Below are positions 53,810 through 62,980 of a stretch of 64,000 nucleotides of DNA, in pieces. The DNA lies in the NCBI GenBank assembly GCA_963764675.1, contig CAVXTQ010000006.1:1-64000 (forward strand), written 5' to 3'. The notes under the pieces are model-generated. The model had not been told where the DNA came from, searched no databases, and worked only from the letters and a program-made list of their open reading frames with translations. The stretch is from Acidiferrum sp963764675 (GTDB lineage: Bacteria; Acidobacteriota; Terriglobia; Acidiferrales; UBA7541). The first letter of the stretch is position 1, and each line of letters opens with the position of its first letter. The position numbers and the translations under genes are program-made.

Positions 53810-55630
53810 TTAGGGAATCACTACGGCCCGAGTCGTGCCGGCCATCTGGGCGCCTTCGGAATCGCGCACCACCACGCGCACCAAAAAGCTCCCCGGCTGC
53901 AAATCAAAGCTCGCTTTGACCGTGAGCCCTGCCGTGTTGACACGCTCCAATGTTGCATCCTTCAATCTCAGCTCCAGAAGCTTCTCCTGGCCCATCAGCA
54001 AGTTTCCATTCTCATCAAAGATGGCCGTCGAAATCGTAAAATCATCGTCATTCCGATCGTCGGCCCTGCGGAATTTCACTCCCTTCGTTTCGAAATGCGT
54101 AACTATCTTCAAATTCGCACCGTTTGCACTCTTGAAGAATTGTGTTTTGCATTCAATAGGCATATCACGCAGTTCTTCCTGCGAGAAGACGGCCTGCCGG
54201 ATCTCCTCTTTCGCCGCCGCCGCAGGATCGGATGCAACTCGCGGCGCGTAGTAGCCATGACGAGCCTGCAGTGCCCATTTTTCTTTGTTCACTAGCGTGA
54301 CTTTTAGATGATGATATTTTCCATCGAGCTTCAGATTTTGCGGCGCAAACCCCAAAACGTAGGAAACCTCTGGCTCTGCCGCGGCCTGCAGCAAGCCCTG
54401 CTCAATATCGTTCCGGTTATGAAAGAAACTCCCGCCGGTGCCGTCGGCAAGCTCCCCGAGCACGTCGCCCTTCAACAATTGCTCTGTCCTCTCGAATTGC
54501 TGCTTTATGGGGCTCGACGTACCAGGATTGGATGCGTCATAAGTAGACTCAACCCACAAGCCACGGGCATCAATCGTATCGATCACCACATTCGCTTTGG
54601 TCGCTCGGTCAATCACCTCACCGGTCCATTGCATCCCAGGAGTTACGAAAAACCCCGGCGACATCATGACGATGACGCGCCGGCCCGGCAGCACGCTCAT
54701 CCTGCGAATCAGCGACTCCAGGTTTTGATAGGTCCGCTGTAACTGCGCTTCCTCGATATTTAATTCTCGCTGTGCTATTCCCTCCGCCAAGTGCGCGGCG
54801 GTAGTTTGGTCCAGCGGTCCCATGCAATTGAGGATATCCTCCACCGCCGTCTGGGACGCTGTGGGATCTTTTTCGTATACGATCGAATATGCCTCGTAGT
54901 AACTCATGGGCGGACAGTCCGTTGGAGAGTCCATCGAGAGCGAATGCCGCAGGATTCGCTGCAGTGCCTCCTCGAGTTTCCCTCGGTCGGCCGTAAAATC
55001 CTGTTCTACCTGGCCGGAAGTACTGAAGATAGCGAGCCGGTCGCCGGCCGTCATGGTCGCGAACAACTTCGTGGCGGCTTGCCGCGAGACCATCGCATCC
55101 TGCGTCGATAGATGAGAATCGTCGAAAAACAGCGTTACAAACTTTTCTGGAAGCTCTGGCGCTTTGACCTGTGCTTGCTCGGAACCGGTGTCCGCCGGAT
55201 CCGTCTTCGCCGTGGGAGCCTGGGAAACAGGAGTCTCCACGGAAAAGCTAGAAATGACTTGCGGTTTGCGTTCGTCTGCAAGTTGAAAATCTTCTTTCTT
55301 CAGATCCTTGATCACCTTGCCGTTGTTGTCGCGCACCACGACGCGCACAAGGACAACGTTGACACGCACCTTAAACGTCGCTGGAGAATCGTGGGAAACG
55401 ATTTCGTCATTGGTTGCCTTCGTATCCGGTTTCGGGGCGTTTTGGGGCGTGTCAGCCGGTGCGGCTTGAGAAGTTGCTGAGGGCGCTTGGGCGGAGGCCA
55501 GTGGCAAGGGAACCAGGAAAATAATGAAACCGAGCATAATGGCGCAGAAGCTTCCTGGAGAACTGCTCGAAGGCCGACCCATTAGCACCGTCACAAGGAA
55601 TCCCGCCTTCCGACAGCGTTCTGCAATCAA
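53810..55630 (-). CDS. VWFA-related protein of the acidobacterial type
   Basis: A 606-residue exported protein with signal-like helix (FCAIMLGFIIFLVPLPLASAQ) and a Pro/Ala/Thr-rich linker. The domain starts FKVRVNVVLVRVVVRDNNGK and KDLKKEDFQL, then the von Willebrand A-like fold with FFDDSHLST in the metal-site position. GRRVIVMMSPGFF and YVLGFAPQNLKLDGKYH complete the TIGR03436 pattern. Such proteins are greatly expanded in Acidobacteriota and have no defined function. Several Met codons near the N terminus could be the start (55630, 55582 or 55540). Intact. Confidence 0.9.
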   Translation of the reverse strand: MIAERCRKAGFLVTVLMGRPSSSSPGSFCAIMLGFIIFLVPLPLASAQAPSATSQAAPADTPQNAPKPDTKATNDEIVSHDSPATFKVRVNVVLVRVVVRDNNGKVIKDLKKEDFQLADERKPQVISSFSVETPVSQAPTAKTDPADTGSEQAQVKAPELPEKFVTLFFDDSHLSTQDAMVSRQAATKLFATMTAGDRLAIFSTSGQVEQDFTADRGKLEEALQRILRHSLSMDSPTDCPPMSYYEAYSIVYEKDPTASQTAVEDILNCMGPLDQTTAAHLAEGIAQRELNIEEAQLQRTYQNLESLIRRMSVLPGRRVIVMMSPGFFVTPGMQWTGEVIDRATKANVVIDTIDARGLWVESTYDASNPGTSSPIKQQFERTEQLLKGDVLGELADGTGGSFFHNRNDIEQGLLQAAAEPEVSYVLGFAPQNLKLDGKYHHLKVTLVNKEKWALQARHGYYAPRVASDPAAAAKEEIRQAVFSQEELRDMPIECKTQFFKSANGANLKIVTHFETKGVKFRRADDRNDDDFTISTAIFDENGNLLMGQEKLLELRLKDATLERVNTAGLTVKASFDLQPGSFLVRVVVRDSEGAQMAGTTRAVVIP

Positions 55631-55890
55631 ATGTTGGTGGGCCTAACCGCGACGCCGTGCTGATCGCCCAAAGCATAAAACGAGCGTGTACCGGTTCATT
55701 CACTTCTGTTGATGTGACGAGTGATTCGGCTTTGCGGTTACAGGTCGGACAGGAATCCGGAAGTTAATTATAGGCGAGGTAGCTGCCCAACTCCTGGTAA
55801 GTTTGAATGTATAGGTCGAAGGAGGAGCGCTTGGTGTAGAAAAGCTGAACTCAGCGGACGCTGATTCAGAAACACCAAGGAGGTTCCCCC

Positions 55891-56365
55891 ATGCAACCTA
55901 TGTATTACATCGGGCCGGATGTTCACAAGCGCAAGATCAGCTACTGCGTGAAGGACGGCGGCGGCCGGATTCATGCCGAGGGATCGATTTCCGCTACACG
56001 CCTGGACCTGGACCTGTGGATGGGATCGCTGCCACAGCCGTGGAGCGCGGCGATGGAAGCGACCATGTTCACGGGCTGGATCTACGATCACCTCAAGCCG
56101 CATGCCGTCGCCCTGAAGGTAGCGCACCCGCTGATGTTGCGAGCCATTGCCGCCGCAAAAAAGAAGAACGACCGCATCCACGCCAGCAAGATTTGCGACT
56201 GCCTGCGGTGCGATTTTCTGCCGGAGTGCTGCATGGCCTCGACGGCGATTCGCGAACGGCGGCGCACGCTGCGCTACCGCAACCTGCTGGTCCGGCAGAG
56301 GTGCAGATGAAGATCAAGATCAGCGCGCTGCTGATGGAAGCAGGTGTGAGCTATAAACCGCAGGT
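55891..56365 (+). pseudogene. IS110-family transposase remnant
   Basis: The N-terminal DEDD-type domain of an IS110 transposase. MYYIGPDVHKRKISYCVKDG gives the first Asp, AAMEATMFTGWIYDHL the Glu block, and AAKKKNDRIHASKICDCL the Asp pair region. At about 56300 one base is missing (CAGAGGTGCAG, expected CAGATGGTGCAG) and the reading continues as MKIKISALLMEAGVSY before all similarity ends. The C-terminal Ser-Gly domain is absent. A strong AAGGAGGTT ribosome site precedes the ATG. This is a decayed, truncated copy, now ahead of the amidohydrolase gene. Confidence 0.8.
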
Positions 56366-56535
56366 CTATCAGATGGTGTTGCATCGACCTGTCGAATGCA
56401 CCGCGTTAACCAGGCACTGCATTGCACGCACGTGCCGCGGAGTCGCTGGCGCACCTGCGCCTTGCCCCTGCAACTTGCGAAATGGAGCGTCAGGCAGGAG
56501 AATCTCGCTGCTTATTCTTACATTCGAGGTGGACC

Positions 56536-57990
56536 ATGCGGCGCTCCGTTTTGGTGTTCGTTTCGCTCACACTTCTGGCCGGCTTGGCCCGAGGGCAGTC
56601 GCGCTCGCAGCTCTCCCCCGCCGTGCGGGAATTCGTGAAGATCGATGCTCCCATCGTTGTGTTGAATCACGTGCGCGTAATCGATGGAACCGGAGCTGCG
56701 CCGCGCACGGATCAAGCGATCGTGATCCAGGATGGGAAAATCGTCACGATCGGCAACTCAGCGGCAGTGAAAACACCCGATCAAGCTAAGGTGGTCGATC
56801 TCTCCGGTTACAGTGTGATTCCCGGATTGGTCGGGATGCACAACCACCTGCACTACACGGCGGACCAATCAACGGACCCTCCGGGCCCGTTGGTCAACCA
56901 GATCACGTTCAGCGCGCCACGCCTGTATCTGGCCGCGGGCGTGACGACGATGCGGACTGCGGGCAGCCTGGAGCCTTACGCCGACCTGAATCTGAAACGC
57001 AAGATTGATGCCGGGCAATCGCCGGGTCCGAAGATCGATGTTACGGCGCCTTATCTCGAAGGGCCGAATAGTTTCTTGACGCAGATGCACGAACTGAGCG
57101 GGCCCGACGACGCGCGGCGGATGGTGAACTTCTGGGCGGACAGCGGAGCAACTTCGTTTAAGGCGTACATGAATATCACGCGGGAGGAGTTGCGAGTGGC
57201 GGCAGAAGAAGCCCACAAGCGGCACCTGAAAATCACCGGGCACTTGTGCAGCGTGGGTTTCCGTGAAGCCGCCGAAGCGGGAATTGACAACCTCGAGCAC
57301 GGGTTCATCGTGGACACGGAGTTCATACCGGGCAAGAAACCGGATCAGTGTCCGCCGGGCGGCATGGTCGCCGTCGGCGCGACGTTTGCGAACCTGGACG
57401 GCAACAGCTCGCAAATGAAAGAGCTGTTCCGGACGCTTGTGGAGCATCATGTGGCGATCACGTCGACTTTGCCTGTTTTCGAGCAGTTTGTGCCGGGTCG
57501 ACCACCACTGCAGCAGCGCGTGCTGGATGCGATGCTGCCGGAAGCGCGGTCGAGCTACTTAACGGCGCGAGTGCAGGTGCACTCGGATCCGCAAAACGGT
57601 TTCGCCGCGATTTTCAAGAAAGAGATGGAGTTGGAACATGCGTTTGCGCAAGCGGGCGGATTGCTGCTGAATGGACCGGACCCGTCGGGAATCGGCGGGA
57701 CGTTGCCGGGGTTCGGCGATCAGCGCGGCGTGGAGTTGCTGGTGGAGGCGGGGTTCACGCCAGTTGAAGCGATTCGCATTTCTACGTTGAATGGCGCCGA
57801 GTTCGAGGGCAAAGCGGATTCGATTGGTTCGCTGGCGGTTGGCAAGACAGCGGACATTGTGGTGATTCACGGGGATCCTTCCGCGAACATCAACGACATC
57901 GAGAAGCTGGAGATCGTGTTCAAGGATGGCGTGGGCTACGATCCGGCGAAGTTGCTGGACTCGGTGCGTGGAATCGTCGGTATCCGCTAG
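56536..57990 (+). CDS. Exported amidohydrolase
   Basis: A 484-residue metal-dependent amidohydrolase with a signal peptide (VLVFVSLTLLAGLARG). The first metal-ligand pair is in VGMHNHLHYT, after the small beta-domain GTGAAPRTDQAIVIQDGKIV. Further ligand candidates are ITGHLCSVGFREA and DNLEHGF, and GPDPSGIGG is the region of the final Asp. The C terminus returns to the beta-domain (GKTADIVVIHGDPSANINDI). ATG at 56536 has a GAGGTGG ribosome site. It resembles imidazolonepropionase-like or Xaa-Pro-type amidohydrolases; substrate unknown. Intact, unlike the IS remnant upstream. Confidence 0.9.
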   Translation: MRRSVLVFVSLTLLAGLARGQSRSQLSPAVREFVKIDAPIVVLNHVRVIDGTGAAPRTDQAIVIQDGKIVTIGNSAAVKTPDQAKVVDLSGYSVIPGLVGMHNHLHYTADQSTDPPGPLVNQITFSAPRLYLAAGVTTMRTAGSLEPYADLNLKRKIDAGQSPGPKIDVTAPYLEGPNSFLTQMHELSGPDDARRMVNFWADSGATSFKAYMNITREELRVAAEEAHKRHLKITGHLCSVGFREAAEAGIDNLEHGFIVDTEFIPGKKPDQCPPGGMVAVGATFANLDGNSSQMKELFRTLVEHHVAITSTLPVFEQFVPGRPPLQQRVLDAMLPEARSSYLTARVQVHSDPQNGFAAIFKKEMELEHAFAQAGGLLLNGPDPSGIGGTLPGFGDQRGVELLVEAGFTPVEAIRISTLNGAEFEGKADSIGSLAVGKTADIVVIHGDPSANINDIEKLEIVFKDGVGYDPAKLLDSVRGIVGIR

Positions 57991-58219
57991 GGGAGCACGT
58001 TCTAGCCGTAGGCGGTCAGCAAAGACAAGCCGACTAGGTGAGCGAGCGTCGGCGCCGCCTGCTGATATCAACCTTCTAGGCTAGTTCCTGGCAAGTCGGG
58101 TAATCGTACAAGTGGGTTTTGGGCCGAATTCCACTTCTCCGGTGAGCGCGTTCACGTGTGCTCCAAACAAATTGCCGTTCAACCCGTGGCAACTCCTAAA
58201 TATTGAGCCTCGGTCGGGC

Positions 58220-58720
58220 TCAGGCGTCTTTTATTTCGCGAAGACGTCCACCGGTGACGTCGTAGACGAAGCCGCGGACAGCGACACTTTCCGGAATCCA
58301 GGGATGGGTGCGAAGCCTCTGCAATTGGTGACGAACATTTTCTTCGATGTTTTGGAAGGCGTAGAAGAAGGCGGGAGTAACAGCGGCCTTTCCGGTGCGA
58401 TTCTGGATTCTGGTGCGCAAGTCCTGCTCGCTGGTCTGCATCAATCCGCAATCGGTGTGATTGATGACCATGATTTCCTCGGTGTCCAGCAGATAATGCG
58501 ATACCACCAGTGAGCGCAGGGTGTCTTCCGTAACGATGCCGCCGGCATTGCGGATGATGTGCGCGTCTCCCGTTTTCAGACCCAAGGTGCGAATCGAAAG
58601 CCGGGTATCCATGCAGGTCAGGACCGCGAGCTTGCGCTCCGGACGTGGGGTCAGTTTGCGCAATTCATGTGTGCGCGAGTAGATCTCGTTTGCTACGAGT
58701 ACTTCGTCGATGACGCTCAT
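58220..58720 (-). CDS. Beta-class carbonic anhydrase
   Basis: A 166-residue zinc enzyme for CO2/bicarbonate interconversion. Ligands and dyad are C36, D38 and R40 (CMDTRL) with H88 and C91 (HTDCGL), the complete beta-class set. The short length matches the clade with IIRNAGGIVTEDTLRSLVVS. It is isolated, with a divergent small-protein gene on one side and a convergent amidohydrolase on the other. ATG at 58720 is the only good start. Confidence 0.93.
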   Translation of the reverse strand: MSVIDEVLVANEIYSRTHELRKLTPRPERKLAVLTCMDTRLSIRTLGLKTGDAHIIRNAGGIVTEDTLRSLVVSHYLLDTEEIMVINHTDCGLMQTSEQDLRTRIQNRTGKAAVTPAFFYAFQNIEENVRHQLQRLRTHPWIPESVAVRGFVYDVTGGRLREIKDA

Positions 58721-58790
58721 GGCCGGGCACAGTTTAACCTAGCCTGGCCGAGCCGCTCAAGGAAGACAGACAATTGGCGCAAGTCCAGAT

Positions 58791-58816
58791 TAGTCGCATT
58801 ACCGGACAAGTGCCGG
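58791..58816 (+). repeat. Dispersed 26-bp repeat, copy 3
   Basis: Identical over 26 bases to 53713-53738 and containing TTACCGGACAAGTG. Lies in the intergenic region next to carbonic anhydrase. Confidence 0.75.
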
Positions 58817-59018
58817 CTTTTCAGAATGATCCATGCTAGTCGCCTTCAGGCTCGCCATCATCGGGTTTTGTTTCACCGAATCTTACCTTGACAAACCCAT
58901 TACTATCCTGGTATAATTTCCTTGTTCAAAAGTGTCTCTCGCTTCCTGCGAGAACTCTGCACCTTGCCCCTGGCAAGAAATCCTTAAAAAATCCAATTTC
59001 TTTCGTCTGGAGATCCCT

Positions 59019-59423
59019 ATGTCTTCCAATCGCTCCAAGGACCGTGCCTCTCTGTGTTCGTTCTCCTTCGCCGATGGCCGCCAGTGCCTCACCCCGCGCT
59101 GCACCAACCATCCGCACCTCTGTTCGTTTCACGCCCGCAAGGAAGCCCAAGCCACCGCCGCCCAGCAAGCCGGCCGCGATATCTCTGCCTGCTTCTCCGG
59201 CGGCTATCTCTCCGCTTGCGACCTTAGCGCTGCCCTGGGCCAACTCTTCTCCGCCGTCGCCGAGGGTAAGGTAAAACCCAGAACCGCCACCACCCTCGCC
59301 TACCTCAGCCAGACCCTTCTGCAAACCATCCAGCTCGCCCAACACGAATACATCAACGCCTTCGACACCGACTCCTGGCGCGACGTCATCCGCTCCTCCT
59401 TCGCGCCATCCGACCCCGAATAG
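59019..59423 (+). CDS. Small Cys-rich protein of an acidobacterial family
   Basis: A 134-residue protein. The N-terminal part carries ASLCSFSFADGRQCLTP and RCTNHPHLCSFHARKEAQ, four Cys plus His residues in a likely zinc site. The remainder is helical (SACDLSAALGQLFSAV, TATTLAYLSQTLLQTI). I recall many similar small proteins in Acidobacteriota genomes, often followed by short repeats as here; function is not known. ATG at 59019 is supported by GGAG. Codon choice is strongly C-biased at the third position, like neighbouring core genes. Confidence 0.7.
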   Translation: MSSNRSKDRASLCSFSFADGRQCLTPRCTNHPHLCSFHARKEAQATAAQQAGRDISACFSGGYLSACDLSAALGQLFSAVAEGKVKPRTATTLAYLSQTLLQTIQLAQHEYINAFDTDSWRDVIRSSFAPSDPE

Positions 59424-59444
59424 CACAGACGCTCTTGTCTGTGC
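59423..59444 (+). repeat. Hairpin repeat GCACAGAC
   Basis: GCACAGAC, loop GCTCTT, GTCTGTGC, directly at the stop of the small Cys-rich gene. Similar hairpins lie at 59708-59728 and 59737-59758. Confidence 0.65.
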
Positions 59445-59546
59445 CCGCCACGACGCAGGCACGATCCGTCCTACCCTTCCCGGTCCAGCGACGGCTACGT
59501 CAAACAGCCTATTGGCGAACTCGCTAACAGTTAACATTTCTAACCA

Positions 59547-59621
59547 CCTCTAGAATCAACACTTACAAAAGTGTATGAAAACAAGCCACTTTAACTCCCT
59601 CTAGAATCAACACTTACAAAA
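59547..59621 (+). repeat. 24-bp direct repeat, two copies
   Basis: The same 24 bases, containing CTCTAGAATCAACACTTAC, occur at 59547-59570 and 59598-59621, 51 bases apart. They lie between the small Cys-rich gene and dcd. Confidence 0.85.
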
Positions 59622-59707
59622 AACATAGGGAGGGGGGTAGCTCACAAGAGCCCTCTTATTGGGCTCGATTCCTCGCCGCGCAGCTCGCGCGACCCGACTC
59701 CTGGTAA

Positions 59708-59758
59708 GGGCGCAGGACCCCTGCGCCCGTCTCGTGGCACAGCCATTCCTGGCTGTGC
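59708..59758 (+). repeat. Two adjacent hairpin repeats
   Basis: GGGCGCAGG/CCTGCGCCC (59708-59728) and GCACAGCCA/TGGCTGTGC (59737-59758), each a perfect 9-bp stem with a three- to four-base loop, near the 3' end of dcd. Confidence 0.7.
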
Positions 59759-59806
59759 GCGGTTTACCCTGAGGCACGCGGAGCGACGCGAAGGGCTGGC
59801 CGCTCC

Positions 59807-60361
59807 CTACAACCGCGGCAGGACAATCCCACTCTGCGCCTGATACTTCCCTTTCTTGTCCTTGTAGCTGACTTCGCAATCTTCGTCCGACTCGAAGAAA
59901 AGCACCTGGCACAGCCCCTCATTCGCGTAGATCTTCGCTGGCAACGGTGTGGTGTTGCTGATTTCCAGCGTAACGAACCCTTCCCATTCCGGCTCGAACG
60001 GCGTCACGTTCACGATGATCCCGCACCGCGCGTACGTAGACTTGCCCAGGCAAATCGTCAGCACGTTTCGCGGAATCCGGAAATACTCCACCGACCGCGC
60101 CAGCGCAAACGAGTTCGGCGGAATCAAGCATTCCGCGCCTTTGTACGCCACCAGCGACCTCGGATCGAAATGCTTCGGGTCCACGATCGTCGAATTCACA
60201 TTGGTAAAAATCTGGAACTCGTCTGCCACGCGGATGTCGTAGCCGTACGACGACACTCCATAGCTGATCACGCCTTCGCGTACCTGCCGGTCCGTGAACG
60301 GCTCGATCATCTTATGCTCCAGCGCCATGCGCCGGATCCAGCGGTCTGGCTTAACGGACAT
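59807..60361 (-). CDS. dcd: dCTP deaminase
   Basis: A 184-residue enzyme turning dCTP into dUTP (and ammonia) for thymidylate synthesis. Typical blocks are MIEPFTDRQVREGVISYGVSS, GKSTYARCGI and NVTPFEPEWEGFVTLEISNT, with the catalytic Glu in TLEISN. The C-terminal QAQSGIVLPRL is the usual ending that closes over the nucleotide. ATG at 60361 follows GAGGAGG. A bifunctional deaminase/dUTPase is not suggested. The gene is convergent with the repeat-rich region. Confidence 0.95.
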   Translation of the reverse strand: MSVKPDRWIRRMALEHKMIEPFTDRQVREGVISYGVSSYGYDIRVADEFQIFTNVNSTIVDPKHFDPRSLVAYKGAECLIPPNSFALARSVEYFRIPRNVLTICLGKSTYARCGIIVNVTPFEPEWEGFVTLEISNTTPLPAKIYANEGLCQVLFFESDEDCEVSYKDKKGKYQAQSGIVLPRL

Positions 60362-60590
60362 CCATGCCTCCTCAGTCCTCTTGGTTTCTCGCTCCACTGC
60401 TGCTCAAGCCGCTTGTCATCCTGAGGCTATCCGATAAGGATAGCCGAAGGACCTCAACGTCAACTGCAAGCACGACTCCCCATCGCATCGCAAAACCCGC
60501 GAAAAAGTAGCCAGTGTAGAGCACCCCTCGCGTCTTGACAACCTGCAGCGTACCCTCTAGCATCTGCCCACGGAAGAGTTGGAGGCTTGT

Positions 60591-60881
60591 GTGATCAAGT
60601 TGGACATCGTGAACGCCGTCGTAACCACGACGAGCATCAGCCGCACCAAGGCCGAGCAGGCGGTGGAAACCGTCTTTGAGTCTCTGAAAAACGCTCTCGG
60701 CCGCGGCCAGCGCATCGAGCTCCGCCGCTTTGGCGTCTTCAGCGTCAAGCCCCGCAAGACCGGCATCGGCCGCAATCCGCGCACCGGCGAAGAGGTCAAC
60801 ATCCCTCCCGGCAAAGCCGTCCGCTTCAAGCCTGGCAAAGAACTCCAAGGCCTAGAAGAGGCCGCGAAAGCTAAAGGCTAG
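60591..60881 (+). CDS. HU/IHF family DNA-binding protein
   Basis: A 96-residue nucleoid protein. The arm region reads RRFGVFSVKPRKTGIGRNPRTGEEVNI with the Pro residue that inserts into DNA, after helices TKAEQAVETVFESLKNAL. It is closer to the HimA/HupB-type small proteins with an FKPGKEL ending. GTG at 60591 is chosen because GGAGG lies five bases before it. It bends DNA and supports replication and transcription. Stand-alone gene, divergent from dcd. Confidence 0.93.
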   Translation: MIKLDIVNAVVTTTSISRTKAEQAVETVFESLKNALGRGQRIELRRFGVFSVKPRKTGIGRNPRTGEEVNIPPGKAVRFKPGKELQGLEEAAKAKG

Positions 60882-61013
60882 ACGTCTTCCCCAAGAAACG
60901 ACACCGTCATCAGCGGCGCACACCGTAGATAACCGTCAACAAGACCCATCTCTAATCGATAGACTGAGTTTTTCGCTTCGGATTCGCAAGCACATCCGTG
61001 GAGGTACTTACGA

Positions 61014-61784
61014 ATGGCAAACGAACACGCAGCCGCGGCGTGTCACGTCAACGGAATCGATCTGCACTATGTACTCGAAGGCCAAGGCGAGCCACTGCTG
61101 CTCCTGCACGGCGGCGGAGGTTGCCACGAGAATTGGGCCTATTCCGGTCGCGATCAATTCTTGAGCGAGTACCAGCTCATCGCGCCCGACGCGCGCGGTC
61201 ATGGTCGATCGACAAATCCGCAGCGGGCCATCACGCACCGGCAGTGTGCGCTCGACACCCTCGCGCTGCTCGATCACCTCGGCATCCAGCGCTGCCGCGC
61301 CGTCGGCATCAGCATGGGCGGCAACATTCTGCTCCACATGGCCACGCTGCAACCCGATCGCATCGAAGCCATGGTCGTCGTCAGCGCCACCATGTACTTT
61401 CCCGAGCAGGCCCGCGCAATCATGCGCCAAGTCCCGGTAGAGAGTCAGCCGCCCGGCGAGTGGGAAAAGATGCGCAAGTTTCACAAACTTGGCGATGACC
61501 AGATCGTCGCCCTGTGGGAATGGCAGCGCGGCATGAGCGAAAGCTACGACGACCTGAACTTCACGCCGCCGGTCCTCAGCAAAATTACCGCTTCAACGCT
61601 CATCGTTTACGGCGACCGCGACTTCCTCTATCCCGTCCAGATGGCCGTCGACATGTACCGCGCCATCCCCAAGTCCGCCCTCTGGGTCGTCCCCAACGGC
61701 ACCCACGGCCCCGTCTTCCTCGACGCGGCACCATTGTTCGCGCAAACCGCACTCACTTTCTTTCGCAACGCGAACCCGAGCTGA
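61014..61784 (+). CDS. Alpha/beta hydrolase
   Basis: A 256-residue soluble alpha/beta hydrolase. LLLLHGGGGCHENW is the oxyanion region, the nucleophile is Ser in AVGISMGGN, a catalytic Asp is likely in YGDRDFLYP, and His in NGTHGPVF. DARGHGRST is a typical block. The substrate is not predictable from sequence; the family includes haloperoxidase-like esterases. It precedes an M50 protease gene by 35 bases on the same strand. Confidence 0.9.
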   Translation: MANEHAAAACHVNGIDLHYVLEGQGEPLLLLHGGGGCHENWAYSGRDQFLSEYQLIAPDARGHGRSTNPQRAITHRQCALDTLALLDHLGIQRCRAVGISMGGNILLHMATLQPDRIEAMVVVSATMYFPEQARAIMRQVPVESQPPGEWEKMRKFHKLGDDQIVALWEWQRGMSESYDDLNFTPPVLSKITASTLIVYGDRDFLYPVQMAVDMYRAIPKSALWVVPNGTHGPVFLDAAPLFAQTALTFFRNANPS

Positions 61785-61819
61785 GACTCAGCGGCCTTCA
61801 GCACTGCACCTTGCCGGGT

Positions 61820-62905
61820 ATGCAGCGAGTGCTCCCGGTTTTTTGCACAAAAAACGGGGTTGTGCTGTACTGGTTGCGTCGCTACGCGCCGGACTTTCCA
61901 GACCTCGTGACCAACTCGTTTCCAGATAGCGCCACCACCGTCTCACCCAGCACGATCGATTGGCACGCCAGGCCTTTCGCGCCGCGTTCTTATCGACCCG
62001 TCCCTCCACACCCGCCGGTCAAGACGCTCGTTCTCGCGTGCGCTCTATTTCTTCTCACACTTTGCACCTGCCTCGTAGCAGGCACTCAATTCGCGGTTGC
62101 TTACGCTCACAACGAAGCTGCCTCGATTGACGAATTCGTTCGTGCGTTCACGCTCACGTACCGTCACCCGGCGGCGCTCGCCAGCGGCCTGCCTTTTGCC
62201 CTCACTTTGCTTTTGATCCTGCTCACCCACGAGCTGGGTCACTTCTTTGCGTGCCGCCATCATCACATTCACGCCAGCTATCCCTTTTTCATTCCCTTCC
62301 CCACGCTGATCGGCACTTTGGGAGCCTTCATTCTGATCCGCTCGCCCATCCGCACCACGCGTGCTCTGTTTGACGTCGGCGCGTCCGGCCCGCTGGTGGG
62401 TTTCGTCGTCGCAATTCCTGCATTGGTTTTCGGTGTCCTACACGCCAAAGTCGTGCCGGGCCTCGGCGACCCGGCCCACGCCGGCTTTGTGCTGGGCACA
62501 CCGCTCATCCTGCGCTTTCTCGCCGCGGTCCTTCATCCCGGAGTCGCCGCCAGCAATCTCCTGCTTCACCCGGTAGGCCGCGCCGCATGGGTGGGCCTGT
62601 TCGCCACCTCGCTCAACCTCTTGCCCGCCGCGCAGCTCGACGGCGGCCACATCCTGCGCTCGCTCAGTCCACAAGCGCACCGCTACTCCTCGCTGCTTAT
62701 TCCGGCGTGCCTGATTCTCTTAGGTTTTTTTCACTTCTGGCCGGGCTGGTACATTTGGGGCGTTCTTCTCTTCGGCATTCGCTTCTTCCGTTTTATTCCC
62801 ATCTACGATCCAGAGTCGCTCGACTCCGCTCGCCGCTTCGGCGCGCTCCTGACTTTGATAGTCTTCCTGTTGTGTTTCATGCCCAGCCCGTTCTTCGAGT
62901 CCTAA
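61820..62905 (+). CDS. M50 family (site-2-type) membrane metalloprotease
   Basis: A 361-residue membrane protein. The zinc motif is HELGH in LLTHELGHFFACRHHH, with the second ligand block NLLPAAQLDGGHIL, typical of M50 proteases. About seven helices are visible, including LACALFLLTLCTCLVAGTQF and ALFDVGASGPLVGFVVAIPA. Such proteases cut signal or regulatory proteins in the membrane. ATG at 61820 is the first Met; the true start may be later, because the first 50 residues are not membrane-like. It may share a transcript with the alpha/beta hydrolase. Confidence 0.88.
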   Translation: MQRVLPVFCTKNGVVLYWLRRYAPDFPDLVTNSFPDSATTVSPSTIDWHARPFAPRSYRPVPPHPPVKTLVLACALFLLTLCTCLVAGTQFAVAYAHNEAASIDEFVRAFTLTYRHPAALASGLPFALTLLLILLTHELGHFFACRHHHIHASYPFFIPFPTLIGTLGAFILIRSPIRTTRALFDVGASGPLVGFVVAIPALVFGVLHAKVVPGLGDPAHAGFVLGTPLILRFLAAVLHPGVAASNLLLHPVGRAAWVGLFATSLNLLPAAQLDGGHILRSLSPQAHRYSSLLIPACLILLGFFHFWPGWYIWGVLLFGIRFFRFIPIYDPESLDSARRFGALLTLIVFLLCFMPSPFFES

Positions 62906-62980
62906 CTTCCCGTTGACGGCCCCCCAACTCCGGTTATGATGCGTCCCGGGCCCGCACCTCGACGGCATGACCGCCAACAA

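Noticed and set aside
59547..59621. CRISPR array
   Set aside because: Only two 24-bp copies and a spacer of 27 bases, with no Cas gene nearby; it is a simple direct repeat.
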